From: Austwickia sp. TVS 96-490-7B
GTDB lineage: Bacteria; Actinomycetota; Actinomycetes; Actinomycetales; Dermatophilaceae
Assembly: GCF_019331795.1 (NCBI RefSeq)
Contig: NZ_JAHPZL010000007.1
Location: 435,194 to 499,193, forward strand
DNA: 64,000 nucleotides
Direction: 5' to 3'
In this document: positions 23,074-32,047 of the stretch, one piece after another
How positions within the stretch are numbered: the stretch's first letter is position 1
Layout of the letters: each line of letters opens with the position of its first letter
The notes under the pieces: model-generated
The model's input: only the letters and a program-made list of their open reading frames with translations
Told to the model about the DNA's origin: nothing
Database searches by the model: none
Translations under genes and position numbers: made by a program

Positions 23074-23277
23074 ATGGGTCGACAGAAGGGGTCGAGGCGT
23101 CGGGTTGTCAAGTCTCTCCGTCAGTTGGTGTCGCGACTCCTTGTTGTTGCCGAGGGTAAGCAGACGGAGCCGCAGTACGTCGAACAGCTCGCTGCTCGTC
23201 TGCGTAGTCGGGGAACTACGACCTTTGACGAAATTCATCGCCGTAAAGGCTGGATAAGACTGCTGTCGTCGTCATAG
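23074..23277 (+). pseudogene. truncated RloB-like gene
   Basis: MGRQKGSRRRVVKSLRQLVS...LLVVAEGKQTEPQYVEQL matches the N-terminus of RloB proteins (basic start, then LLVV.EGK.TEPQY), which have a Toprim-like fold and pair with RloA ATPases. The frame stops after 67 codons, while family members are about 200 residues. After residue 50 the sequence (GTTTFDEIHRRKGWIRLLSSS) is no longer family-like, so most of the gene was deleted and hipB now follows directly. Confidence 0.75.
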
Positions 23278-23295
23278 GTGAGAGGATCACGTCGG

Positions 23296-23583
23296 ATGGC
23301 GGGCTACCGGATTGACGAGCAGATGAACGTGTTCGGCGAGCACATTCGAGGCTGGCGTATGGTGCTTGGGCTTACCGCTCAGCAGGTCTCCGAGCGTGCC
23401 GGCATTACCCGTGACACTCTGCGGAAGATCGAGACCGGAGATCCAGGAGTGGGATTCGGAAATATTGCCCAGGTGTTGCGTGCCTTGGGCGTCCTCGAAC
23501 AGGCCGTTGACGCTATTGACCCGCTGAACAGCGACATTGGCCGATTGAGGGCGGGCCACCTTGCGAAGAAGCGTGTTCGATGA
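23296..23583 (+). CDS. HipB-like antitoxin (XRE helix-turn-helix)
   Basis: A 95-residue regulator with an XRE domain: MNVFGEHIRGWRMVLGLTAQ, QVSERAGITRDTLRKIETGD (two HTH helices) and FGNIAQVLRALGVL. ATG 23296 is chosen because GAGG lies about ten bases upstream; an in-frame GTG at 23278 is the alternative. The hipA frame starts 4 nt before its stop, the usual HipBA arrangement, so it should repress the pair and bind the kinase. The kinase is broken, leaving this as an orphan repressor. Confidence 0.85.
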   Translation: MAGYRIDEQMNVFGEHIRGWRMVLGLTAQQVSERAGITRDTLRKIETGDPGVGFGNIAQVLRALGVLEQAVDAIDPLNSDIGRLRAGHLAKKRVR

Positions 23584-24524
23584 CCGCCGTCGATGTTTTC
23601 GTCGATCGCGCTGGCGTTCCGCTCTTAGTTGGCCGAGCGCACTTCACCCGGCAGAGAGGCAGGATCTTGACCACGTTCCTGTACGACGTGGACTACCTGG
23701 CGGGCGATGGTACGAGCATTGATCCGACGCTGCCGCTGGTCTCCGGCGCGCGTTCCTCAGATGATCTCGCTTCCCGAGCTCCTCCATGCAGCTGACCAGT
23801 TCGCCTCGGAGCCGGATCCCATTACAGCGGTGAAACAGCTCCTCAATACGGGTACGACATAGGACTCGGCGGTGCCCGGCCCAAAGCCTCCGTGCAACTC
23901 AAAGAAGGCGCGTTGGCGATCGCGAAGTTTCCGCATTCCAATGATCAGTGGGATGTCATGGCCTGGGAAGCCACCGTGCTGGATCTGTTACAGGCGGCAG
24001 GCATGAAGACTCCACAGCGTGTGCTGACGCAGGTGGGGGAGCGCAACGTGCTTGTCTTGCGCCGGTTCGACCGCACGGACCACAAGCACAGAGTCGGCTA
24101 CATCAGTGCTATGACGGCACTGGGAGCCAGCGACGGAGACCACCGAGATGACGCCGACATTGCAGGGGCCATCCGCGACCTCTCGCGCTCTCCGAAAATG
24201 GATCATCACGAGCTGTTTGACCGGGTAGTTGCCAGCGTCGCACGTGGTAACACAGATGACCATCTGCGCAACCACGGCTTCCTCGCCGATCGCGGCTCGT
24301 GGACACTGTGCCCAGCATTTGACGTCAATCCGACCCCTGACCCTTGGCGAGCACGCGCAACATCGATCATGGGGGCTGAAGCGATGCCAGATGAGGTTGA
24401 AGCTTTGCTCGTGTTGGCCGACGAGTGCAGCCTCAGCCGTGAGCAAGCCTGCAGCAGGATCCAACGCATGGCGAGTGTTTTTGCTGACTGGCGAGTAGCT
24501 GCGCGCAGGAACCAGATCCGTTGA
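23580..24524 (+). pseudogene. hipA-like kinase pseudogene
   Basis: The frame opens (ATG 23580) with the HipA N-terminal subdomain, VDVFVDRAGVPLLVGRAHF and PTLPLVSGARSS. It then loses frame near 23770, where central sequence appears deleted (a short ELLHAADQFASEPDP segment survives in another frame), and resumes after a second lesion near 23856 with LGGARPKASVQLKEGALAIA. The kinase part is well kept: VLVLRRFDRTD, ARGNTDDHLRNHGFLADR (catalytic N-T-D-D-H-x-x-N) and LCPAFDVNP (metal-binding D). As it stands only a short N-terminal peptide and an unattached kinase half could be made. Confidence 0.82.
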
Positions 24525-24752
24525 TGTGGTGGGAATCACCCTGTCAGCTCGGCGCATTGCGCGGAGTGGCGTCGCTTCCGCGCCAGGGCCCCGGAGGACA
24601 CTGCGACTGTGCATGAGGCACCACTGATTCGGGGGGCGCGTCCGAGCGGTGATGCTCTGGGTGGTCGCATCCATCCCCTGTGACCACTCGGGGAGCGCAC
24701 CTTCATAGGGACAGCGGGTCGGTGATCATCCCTGTCGCTCTGGAGGAACTTC
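24525..24752. promoter_or_regulatory. intergenic region upstream of the secreted FG-GAP protein
   Basis: These 228 bases form the right edge of the accessory region and should hold the promoter of the gene at 24753. GGAGG at 24742-24746 is its ribosome-binding site. No riboswitch or operator could be assigned. Confidence 0.4.
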
Positions 24753-26195
24753 GTGAAACATCTCACCACCAGAATGCGCACCGTCGCAGTTGCTGCGGTG
24801 CTCACCACTGCAGCTTCTGGGGCGGTCGCAGCCCCATCATTCGCCGTCGTACCAACCCCGCTCCCACGTCCAGAGCGTCTTTCCGAGATGCCTTCGGCTC
24901 CGGACGAGGGCAGCGACCCGCGTCTGGAGTGGGGAGTGAATCCGGCGCCCGGGCAGGACTGCCCGACTGGGTCGACGAAGCTCGCTCAGACCTTAGCCAC
25001 CGAGAAATTCGATGGCACCGGGAAAACCTGGTTGGGCACAGGCAGCACCGTACAGACTGATGCGCAGGGCGGTTGGGCGCATCATGTCGGCCCGGGCGCC
25101 ACCGGCGGCACCAAGATCTTGCAAACCCCGACGGTCATCACCCCTGGCAAGGCCCGCATGTATGTCAAGTTCGATGTGCGCGGCGACTTCGGCGAAAAAG
25201 ACCTGTCAGTTTCGTCCAATAACGGAGCTGGTGGCTGGTTCGTCAAACCAGCTGACAAGGCGACCCCCGCCGTACCAACCACGCAGTGGCGCACCGAACG
25301 GATTGACCTGACTGACGGCGCGAATGAGGGCACCTGGAAAAACGATCTGCTGGTCCAGTGGTTCCGTGATGGGAAAGACGCCACCACCGTCGACCTGGAC
25401 AACATTGAGATCTACCAGTGCACCCCTAAACCGGTCGGAGAGCGAGGCGATTTCAACGGTGACGGTTTCGCTGATGCGAAGTTCGTGATGAACGATGGGC
25501 AGCTGGTCTTCGTGGCAGGCACCCCCACCAAACCAGTGTCGATCTGGCGTGGCGGGACCGGCTGGACTGCGACGAACTGGATCGGCTCTGTCGGGGACAC
25601 GGACGGCGACGGATTCACCGATCTGATGGCCCGCGGCAAGGACGGCACGATGCGGGTGTACCGCGGTGACGGGGTGCGAGGCTTCAGTAACGCCATGAAG
25701 GTCGGGTATGGCTGGAACGGAATGGACATCATCATCCCGGTCGGTGACGTCAACGGGGACACACATCCTGACCTGATCGCGCGGGACGCCAAGGGCAACA
25801 TGCGTCTATACACCTATCTTCCGGACGGCACGATGACGGGCGGCACGATCGTCGGAAACGGCTGGCAGGGATATCGTCAAATCGTCGGGATCATCACCCG
25901 CAACGGGTCAAAGGCTCCCACGCGCCTGTACGGCGTCCTGCCAGGCGGAGAAATGAAGTCGTTCACGGTGACCTCCACTGGACGGATGACCGGTTGGGGT
26001 AAGAGCGTGGGCACCGGATGGAAGTTCAGCCAGATCGTCAGCTCTGGTGACTTCGACGGAGACGGACTGGACGACGTCTTAGCTACCGACACCGCTGGCA
26101 ATGCCTTCGTGTTCCCCACTAATGGGGACGGGGTGTGGAAAGGCCGTCTGAAGATCCCCGGCACGTATTGGAATGCAGCGACGCTGATCGGCTGA
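24753..26195 (+). CDS. secreted FG-GAP/VCBS-repeat protein
   Basis: A 480-residue exported protein. The signal peptide is MKHLTTRMRTVAVAAVLTTAA ending near AVAAPSFA (cited in parts). A jelly-roll-like domain of about 170 residues follows (EKFDGTGKTW to LDNIEIYQC). The C-terminal half carries a beta-propeller of FG-GAP-like repeats with calcium-binding loops: DFNGDGFADAKF, DTDGDGFTDLMA, DVNGDTHPDLIA and DFDGDGLDDVLA. GTG 24753 follows TGGAGG. Such proteins occur alone or fused to cell-wall hydrolases in related actinobacteria; here there is no catalytic domain, so a wall-associated binding role is inferred. A strong terminator follows, so it is monocistronic. Confidence 0.87.
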   Translation: MKHLTTRMRTVAVAAVLTTAASGAVAAPSFAVVPTPLPRPERLSEMPSAPDEGSDPRLEWGVNPAPGQDCPTGSTKLAQTLATEKFDGTGKTWLGTGSTVQTDAQGGWAHHVGPGATGGTKILQTPTVITPGKARMYVKFDVRGDFGEKDLSVSSNNGAGGWFVKPADKATPAVPTTQWRTERIDLTDGANEGTWKNDLLVQWFRDGKDATTVDLDNIEIYQCTPKPVGERGDFNGDGFADAKFVMNDGQLVFVAGTPTKPVSIWRGGTGWTATNWIGSVGDTDGDGFTDLMARGKDGTMRVYRGDGVRGFSNAMKVGYGWNGMDIIIPVGDVNGDTHPDLIARDAKGNMRLYTYLPDGTMTGGTIVGNGWQGYRQIVGIITRNGSKAPTRLYGVLPGGEMKSFTVTSTGRMTGWGKSVGTGWKFSQIVSSGDFDGDGLDDVLATDTAGNAFVFPTNGDGVWKGRLKIPGTYWNAATLIG

Positions 26196-26214
26196 AACGC
26201 CAAGGGATGAGCGA

Positions 26215-26247
26215 GTCGGGCCCCGAGAGAGGATTGCGGGGCCCGAC
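26215..26247 (+). terminator. hairpin terminator
   Basis: GTCGGGCCCCG / CGGGGCCCGAC forms an 11-bp perfect stem 19 nt after the FG-GAP gene stop. Confidence 0.8.
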
Positions 26248-26312
26248 CCCGGCCGACGTGGGAGTACGTCGACGGCGAGATGTCGCCCAGCTGAGGCGTC
26301 TAAGCTGCGAGA

Positions 26313-26753
26313 ATGTCTGTCAACGTGCCCGATTGGGATGACTATTTCTTGGGGATCGCCACTGCGGTATCGGCGCGAGCGAAATGCCGTCGGCGCCGAG
26401 TGGGGGCAGTGGTGGTCATCGATCGGCGAATCATCGCGACTGGCTACAACGGTGCCGCTCCAGGGGAAGCGGACTGTATAGATGGGGCCTGTCCGCGAGG
26501 GATGCTCGGATACGACGTGGTGCCGGAGCTGGGTGATTACGACCGGCCGGGGACGCCAGGTTTCTGCATCGCCATTCATGCCGAGGTCAATGCGTTGCTC
26601 TTCGCGACCCGCGATACCAAAGGGGCGACCGCTTATATTACTGATCCGCCATGTCCGGGATGTCGCAAAGCGTTGGCTGCGGCAGGGATCGTCCGGGCGG
26701 TCTGGCCGCACGGAGAATACGATCGCGCAGGGTTGACGTCCTGGTCTAGCTGA
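26313..26753 (+). CDS. deoxycytidylate (dCMP) deaminase family protein
   Basis: A 146-residue zinc deaminase converting dCMP to dUMP for thymidylate supply (ComEB/dCMP deaminase family). Motifs are SVNVPDWDDYFLGIATAVSA, VGAVVVIDRRIIATGYNGA, zinc ligand and catalytic Glu in IHAEVNALL, and the second zinc motif DPPCPGCRKALAAAGI. The insert ADCIDGACPRGMLGYD between them is typical of the dCMP subgroup. ATG 26313 is the evident start. It is a monocistronic gene between two hairpins. The frame is complete. Confidence 0.93.
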   Translation: MSVNVPDWDDYFLGIATAVSARAKCRRRRVGAVVVIDRRIIATGYNGAAPGEADCIDGACPRGMLGYDVVPELGDYDRPGTPGFCIAIHAEVNALLFATRDTKGATAYITDPPCPGCRKALAAAGIVRAVWPHGEYDRAGLTSWSS

Positions 26754-26952
26754 TTTTTCCGTGAGTGATGTCCTGTTTTTCCGTTTCGGGAAGGGTGGCG
26801 TTCTGGGAATTCAGAGGAGTGGTCTGGTCGTCCGGCTCGACACGGGACTTTAGTCACCCCGCGGCTTGAGGGGCGGTCGTAGCCTGGCGTGGTCGTAACA
26901 GCACGGTCCCGGCCGCGTGGCGACCGTGACTCTTCACTCCTGGGGTAGGCCA

Positions 26953-29715
26953 ATGACGACTACCGACTCGCACCCGACCGGCACCCCGGCCACGGCGACT
27001 GCGGATCCATTTGCGGAACAGATGTTCCTGCTCGAGAAGAAGATGAGGGTCGACCCGGAGCCTTTCCGTGATGTCGCCCACATCCCTGGTTGCGAACGAC
27101 TGGTGTTCGCCTTCCAAGACAATGAGCTGAGCGCAGAGATCACCCATCGCCTCTGGGAGATCCTCCTCGTAGACGACGCGGACGGGCGCGCATTGATGCG
27201 CTTTTTGTGGCTGCTCACTACTCGCTTCAAGAAGCGTTTTGTCGCTGCTCTCGATGCGCACCTGTCACAGCGCTACCCCATGTTTGATGGGCTGTCAGAA
27301 GGCTGGCCAGCCGGGAACTCGATCCCGCCGTACATCCGTGACGCGCAGGAGCGCTCGCAGGACTTTGGCCTGGTCAACCAGGGTTATCTGGGGTATATGA
27401 ACCTGGGATACAGCGAACGTGAGATCGAGCTGTTTGTCTGGTTGGAGACTTTGCGGGACAAGCAGTGCAAGGACAAGCCCTGCGAGATCGGGGTGCATCT
27501 GGCTGATCGCAAAGAGCCGAAGGGAGGCTGCCCGGTCAAGATCCACATCCCGCAGATCATGGAATTAGTCGGATCGGGCCGTTTCCATGACGCTCTAGAG
27601 TTGATCGAGTCGGCGAACCCTCTGCCCGACGTGACAGGGCGGGTGTGTCCGCAAGAGCTGCAATGCCAAGGTGTCTGCCTGCAGACGCGGCAGCCGTTGG
27701 CCGTGGGGCAGTTGGAATGGTTCCTTCCGGAACGGGAGAAATTGGTCGACCCGGAAAGTGCGGTCCGACGTTTTGCTGGTCGGACCAATCCCTGGGAAGC
27801 AGCGACTAAGCCGCCAGTGGCGATCGTGGGTTCTGGGCCGTCAGGGTTGATCAACGCCTATTTGTTGGCTGCCGAGGGTTTCCCAGTGACGATTTTTGAG
27901 GCGTTCCATGCGCTCGGGGGAGTTTTGCGTTATGGCATCCCCGAGTTCCGGTTACCCAACGAGTTGATCGATGACGTCGTCGCGAAAATCAAACTTCTCG
28001 GCGGGCGTTTTGTCCCGAACTTCATTGTCGGCAAGACTGCGACCTTGCAAGATTTGCGCGAGGCTGGTTTCTGGCGGATCTTTGTTGGCTCAGGTGCGGG
28101 ACTGCCACGATTCATGAACGTCCCGGGCGAACATCTCCTCGGGGTGATGAGTGCCAACGAGTTCCTGACCCGGGTCAATCTGATGCAGGGGTTGCGGGAA
28201 GACTACGAAACTCCGCTACCGCAGGTGCGTGACCGCAGGGTGCTGGTCATCGGGGGCGGCAACACCGCGATGGATGCGGCTCGGACGGCGCGCCGGTTGG
28301 GCGGCCACGTGACGATCGTGTATCGGCGTACCCGGGAGGAAATGCCCGCTCGCGTTGAGGAACTCGAACATGCCCTGGAGGAGGGTATCGAGCTGACGGT
28401 GTTGCGGAGTCCCTGTGAGTTCTTCGGCAGCGACGAGACCCACGCGGTGACTGCCGCGCACGTGGACGTGATGGAACTCGGTGAGCCAGATGCTTCCGGG
28501 CGCCGCTCCCCGAAGCCCACCGGGGAACGGGAAACCATCCCCGCAGACGTGGTCATCATGGCGTTGGGCAACTCGGCGAACCCGATCATCAAGGACGCTA
28601 CCCCGCAGATGCGCACGAGCAAGTGGGGCACGATCGACTTGGAGCAGGAAGGTTCGCAGCTGACCTCGATCCCTGGGGTCTATACCGGCGGTGACGCGGC
28701 CCGAGGTGGGTCCACGGCGATCCGTGCCGCTGGTGACGGTCAAGCCGCGGCGCGAGAAATCGTCGGCGTGATTGATGTCGATCCGCGACAGGTGCCGACG
28801 ATGGTCGCCAAGGCCCGCGAATACACCGATCTGGGCACGATCTCGCAACAGATCATCGCCAAGCGAGAATTGAGCCCTGGGATTTGCGAGTTCGTCATCA
28901 ACGCACCACTGGTGGCTCGGGCCGCACGGGCGGGCCAGTTCGTGCGGTGCCTGGGGTGGCCCGATGGTGAGTTGATCCCGTTGACCTTGGCCGACTGGGA
29001 TGCCGAGGCGGGCACGATCACCTTGGTGGTGCAGGGGGTGGGCACCTCCAGCATCGAGATGAACCGAATGCACGTCGGGGACCGGTTCGAGGGCATCGCC
29101 GGGCCGCTGGGACAGCCCAGCGAGATCGAGCGGTACGACGGCGCGACGGTGGTTTTCACTGCCGGTGGCCTAGGGCTGCCGCCGGTGTATCCGATCGTGC
29201 GGGAACATCTGCGTGCCGGGAACCATGTCACTCTCATTGCGGGTTTCCGGACCGAGGAGTTGATGTTCTGGACCGGTCCGGGGGAGCGGATCCCCCAGCT
29301 GCAGGAGGAGTTCCCCGACCTGCTGGAGGTGGTCTTCACCACGGATGACGGTTCGTACGGCGTGCCCGGTTTCGTGACCACCCCGCTGCAAGAGATGCTC
29401 GACGGCGGCTCGTCGCGGCCGCTGGGACAGATCGTGACGATCGGCCCACCACGAATGATGCGCGCAGTGGCGGAGCAGTCCGCGCCGTACGGCGTGCCGA
29501 CGGTGGCGAGCCTGAACTCGATCATGGTGGATGCGACTGGCATGTGTGGTGCCTGCATGGTGCCGGTGATCATCGACGGGAAGATGGTGCGCAAACATGC
29601 GTGCATCGACGGCCCGGAAATCGACGCGCACATCATCGACTGGGACAAGTTCCTGCCGCGGTTCGGTCAATTCCGTGAGCAAGAGCAGGACAGTAGGCGA
29701 CGGCGCGGTCTGTGA
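26953..29715 (+). CDS. NfnB-NfnA-like fusion flavoprotein (GltD-type domain fused to ferredoxin-NADP reductase-type domain)
   Basis: About 920 residues. The layout is an N-terminal helical extension of some 170 residues without a recognised domain; a GltD/NfnB-like part with cluster-type cysteines in GRVCPQELQCQGVCLQTR, FAD motif AIVGSGPSGLINAYLLAAEG, LGGVLRYGIPEFRLP and NADPH motif VLVIGGGNTAMDAARTARRL; then, from about residue 630, an NfnA-like ferredoxin reductase part with the [2Fe-2S] motif MCGACMVPV and ACIDGPEIDAHIIDW at the end. In known enzymes these are separate subunits performing electron transfer between NAD(P)H and ferredoxin, including flavin-based bifurcation. ATG 26953 follows GGGGTAGG; an in-frame GTG at 26917 would add 12 residues. 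Monocistronic, ended by two hairpins. Confidence 0.85.
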   Translation: MTTTDSHPTGTPATATADPFAEQMFLLEKKMRVDPEPFRDVAHIPGCERLVFAFQDNELSAEITHRLWEILLVDDADGRALMRFLWLLTTRFKKRFVAALDAHLSQRYPMFDGLSEGWPAGNSIPPYIRDAQERSQDFGLVNQGYLGYMNLGYSEREIELFVWLETLRDKQCKDKPCEIGVHLADRKEPKGGCPVKIHIPQIMELVGSGRFHDALELIESANPLPDVTGRVCPQELQCQGVCLQTRQPLAVGQLEWFLPEREKLVDPESAVRRFAGRTNPWEAATKPPVAIVGSGPSGLINAYLLAAEGFPVTIFEAFHALGGVLRYGIPEFRLPNELIDDVVAKIKLLGGRFVPNFIVGKTATLQDLREAGFWRIFVGSGAGLPRFMNVPGEHLLGVMSANEFLTRVNLMQGLREDYETPLPQVRDRRVLVIGGGNTAMDAARTARRLGGHVTIVYRRTREEMPARVEELEHALEEGIELTVLRSPCEFFGSDETHAVTAAHVDVMELGEPDASGRRSPKPTGERETIPADVVIMALGNSANPIIKDATPQMRTSKWGTIDLEQEGSQLTSIPGVYTGGDAARGGSTAIRAAGDGQAAAREIVGVIDVDPRQVPTMVAKAREYTDLGTISQQIIAKRELSPGICEFVINAPLVARAARAGQFVRCLGWPDGELIPLTLADWDAEAGTITLVVQGVGTSSIEMNRMHVGDRFEGIAGPLGQPSEIERYDGATVVFTAGGLGLPPVYPIVREHLRAGNHVTLIAGFRTEELMFWTGPGERIPQLQEEFPDLLEVVFTTDDGSYGVPGFVTTPLQEMLDGGSSRPLGQIVTIGPPRMMRAVAEQSAPYGVPTVASLNSIMVDATGMCGACMVPVIIDGKMVRKHACIDGPEIDAHIIDWDKFLPRFGQFREQEQDSRRRRGL

Positions 29716-29734
29716 CCGCAGCCGGACCGACAGC

Positions 29735-29768
29735 AGGCCGCCACCGGAGTGACATCCGGTGGCGGCCT
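29735..29768. terminator. hairpin terminator (first of two)
   Basis: A 14-bp perfect stem AGGCCGCCACCGGA / TCCGGTGGCGGCCT with a six-base loop begins 20 nt after the fusion flavoprotein stop, in a convergent intergenic region. Confidence 0.85.
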
Positions 29769-29780
29769 CGTTCGTTCAGG

Positions 29781-29816
29781 GTGTGGCCGGACCGGGTGGG
29801 TGGGGTCCGGCCACAC
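29781..29816. terminator. hairpin terminator (second of two)
   Basis: GTGTGGCCGGACC / GGTCCGGCCACAC forms a 13-bp stem ending 16 nt before the stop of the leftward amidotransferase gene. It probably serves that strand. Confidence 0.8.
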
Positions 29817-29832
29817 GGCGTGGGCCCGCTGC

Positions 29833-30636
29833 TCAACGGCGGGGGACCGCTCCTCCTGAGCTGACCTGAGGTGGGGGAGCCAGGGGGATCACAGCTCGGA
29901 CGCCGGGGTGCGCTGGCCCGAGACGGGTGGTCCGGTAGAACGCATGCGCGACAGGACGCCATGTCGTGACGAGGGCTTCGTCAGCGTGGGCAACTTGAGA
30001 GGCGACATCGCTGGGCGAGAGACTCTCTGGGCCGTCGTCGGGGCTGGCAACGAGGTTGGTGCCCCAGCGGCCAACGATCTCAGCGTCAACTTCGGGGTGG
30101 CCTTGAATCCCCCAGGCGTTTTCGGCGAATCGGACCAGAACCGGGTCGCCGTGGGCGTCGTGGACCACGACGGAGGTTGTCGGCGGAACGTGGCGGACGA
30201 TGTCGCTGTGCCAGAAGGTCAGCGGGCTGGTCGGGGCGAGCCCACCGAAGATCGGGTCGTCCTGAAGCCCGCTGGGTTCCCCGAGGGTGTAGATGCCACG
30301 GCGGGGATGGGCGCGCCGGGCCACCCGACCGCCGAGGGCTGCTGCAGCGAGTTGGTGGCCTAAGCAGATCCCCAGGAAAGGTGTGGGGTGAATGACTGCT
30401 TGAATAATGAGCGCCTTCGTAGCGGTCAGCCAAGGGTATGCAGCGTCGTCGTAAGCTCCCATGGGGCCGCCGAGAACGATCATCCCGCTGTGGTGGTCCA
30501 AGGTGTCGGGGAGCGGCTCCCCGAGGTCGCACCGTCGGACGTCAAGAGGCGTGTCAACCTCTTCCGCCCATGTCGAGAAGTGCCCTGGGGGACAGTCCTC
30601 CTCGTGCTGGACTACCAGTACCGGGCGGTATGCCAT
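29833..30636 (-). CDS. class I glutamine amidotransferase-like protein
   Basis: About 267 residues of the GMP-synthase-like GATase1 group. The nucleophile elbow is PFLGICLGHQLAAAALGG (Cys in GICLG), and the catalytic His-x-Glu is IQGHPEVDAEIVGRW. The oxyanion segment is MIVLGGPMGAYDD. The enzyme would hydrolyse glutamine or gamma-glutamyl compounds; without a synthetase domain or neighbour its acceptor is unknown. ATG 30636 is taken (MAYRPVLVVQHEED); an in-frame GTG at 30669 adds 11 residues and neither has a good ribosome-binding site. The C-terminal 50 residues (after VASQVAHADEAL) are unlike the core. Confidence 0.85.
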   Translation of the reverse strand: MAYRPVLVVQHEEDCPPGHFSTWAEEVDTPLDVRRCDLGEPLPDTLDHHSGMIVLGGPMGAYDDAAYPWLTATKALIIQAVIHPTPFLGICLGHQLAAAALGGRVARRAHPRRGIYTLGEPSGLQDDPIFGGLAPTSPLTFWHSDIVRHVPPTTSVVVHDAHGDPVLVRFAENAWGIQGHPEVDAEIVGRWGTNLVASPDDGPESLSPSDVASQVAHADEALVTTWRPVAHAFYRTTRLGPAHPGVRAVIPLAPPPQVSSGGAVPRR

Positions 30637-30771
30637 ACCGAGCAGAGTAGGGACTGACCGGCCCGCCACGGGAGCGTCTTTGACGAACCGGGGCGAATCA
30701 GTGATTCACTCAGCGCCGCATCTGTTAACGCGTCATGCCGTCGGCAACATGGTCATCCCTGGTGACAGGCC

Positions 30772-30803
30772 CGGCCGACGCAACTGTGACGCCGCCGGGC
30801 CAG
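30772..30803 (-). terminator. hairpin terminator of the aminotransferase gene
   Basis: GGCCCGGC / GCCGGGCC flank a 14-base loop, 24 nt downstream of the alaA-like stop on the minus strand. Confidence 0.6.
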
Positions 30804-30826
30804 CCCTGCACCAAGGTCTTCCCCGA

Positions 30827-32047
30827 TCAGTGCTGCTGCCGGTAGGTCCCCAGGAACCGCTCGAAACGGTGCATGGCCTCGGCGAGATCTTCCACATGCG
30901 GCAGAGTCACGATCCGCAAATGGTCATGGGTCGGGAAGTTGAACCCGGTGCCCTGGACGACCAGCATCTTCTCAGCGCGCAGCAACTCCAGCACAAAACG
31001 CTCGTCATCGTCGATCTGATAGACGGCCGGATCGAGCCGGGGAAAGGCGTAGAGCGCCCCCTTAGGCTTGGTGCACGACACGCCAGGGATGGCGTTGAGC
31101 ATCTCATGCGCCAAGTCACGTTGCGCCAGTAGGCGCCCGCCCGGCCGGATCAGGTCCTCAATGCTCTGCGGACCGCTCAGCGCTGCCACCACAGCCCGCT
31201 GCGCAGGATGATTCGCGCACAACCGCATGTTCGACAGAATGGACAAGCCCTCGATGTAATCCCGGGCGTGCTCCTTGGGGCCGGACAAGACCATCCAGCC
31301 GCAGCGGAAACCCGGCACCCGGTAGGCCTTAGACAGCCCGTTAAAGGTTAAGCACAGCAGATCAGGGGCGAGCGAGGCGGTGCTGACGTGCTCGGCATCG
31401 TCGTACACGATCTTGTCGTAGATCTCATCGGAGAAGATCAACAGCTGATGCCGTCGAGCGATCTCAACGATCCCCTCGAGCACCTCCCGGGGATACACCG
31501 CACCAGTGGGGTTGTTGGGGTTGATGACGACGATGGCGGTCGTGCGGTCAGTGATCTTCGCTTCGATATCGTCCAGATCCGGGGCCCAGTCAGCCTGCTC
31601 ATCGCAGACATAGTGGACCGGAGTCCCTCCGGCCAGAGCGACCGATGCGGTGTACAGCGGATAGTCGGGCGCAGGCAACAGCACCTCGTCCCCGGTATCC
31701 AACAAGGCCTGCAGCGACATCGTGATCAGCTCACTGACCCCATTGCCGAGGAAAATATCGTCTAAGTCCAGGCCGGACAGTCCTTTGCCCGCGTGATAGT
31801 GGGCGATAGCCCGACGAGCCGAGACGATGCCATTGGCGTCGCAGTAACCCGCCGAGTCCGGGAGCTCGCGGATCATGTCGATCAACAAGGCATCCGGTGC
31901 CGTGAACCCAAAGGGGGCGGTGTTGCCGATATTCAGCTTCAGGATGTGATGGCCTTCGTCCTCCATCTGCCGAGCTGCCTGCATCACCGGGCCGCGGATG
32001 TCGTAGCAAACGTTCTGAAGTTTCGCGGACTGGGTGAACTGACGCAT
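30827..32047 (-). CDS. alaA: alanine/valine-type PLP aminotransferase (AlaA-like)
   Basis: A 406-residue fold-type I aminotransferase. MRQFTQSAKLQNVCYDIRGP is the conserved start of AlaA-like enzymes; ILKLNIGNTAPFGF, YCDANGIVSARRAIAHYH, NPNNPTGAVYP, SDEIYDKIVYDD and the Schiff-base lysine in FNGLSKAYRVPGFRCGW follow. The C-terminal Arg that binds the substrate carboxylate lies in HLRIVTLP. The likely reaction is pyruvate plus glutamate to alanine. ATG 32047 is preferred over upstream in-frame ATGs at 32056 and 32095 because it matches the family N-terminus. A hairpin isolates it from the CBS gene upstream on the same strand. Confidence 0.88.
   Translation of the reverse strand: MRQFTQSAKLQNVCYDIRGPVMQAARQMEDEGHHILKLNIGNTAPFGFTAPDALLIDMIRELPDSAGYCDANGIVSARRAIAHYHAGKGLSGLDLDDIFLGNGVSELITMSLQALLDTGDEVLLPAPDYPLYTASVALAGGTPVHYVCDEQADWAPDLDDIEAKITDRTTAIVVINPNNPTGAVYPREVLEGIVEIARRHQLLIFSDEIYDKIVYDDAEHVSTASLAPDLLCLTFNGLSKAYRVPGFRCGWMVLSGPKEHARDYIEGLSILSNMRLCANHPAQRAVVAALSGPQSIEDLIRPGGRLLAQRDLAHEMLNAIPGVSCTKPKGALYAFPRLDPAVYQIDDDERFVLELLRAEKMLVVQGTGFNFPTHDHLRIVTLPHVEDLAEAMHRFERFLGTYRQQH

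Noticed and set aside
24525-24752. Cyclic di-AMP (ydaO-type) riboswitch upstream of the secreted FG-GAP gene
   Set aside because: Such riboswitches occur before wall-related secreted genes in actinobacteria, but the conserved core could not be matched by eye.
28216-29648. Two long frames antisense to the fusion flavoprotein
   Set aside because: No ribosome-binding site, low-complexity translation and full overlap with a clearly coding strand.
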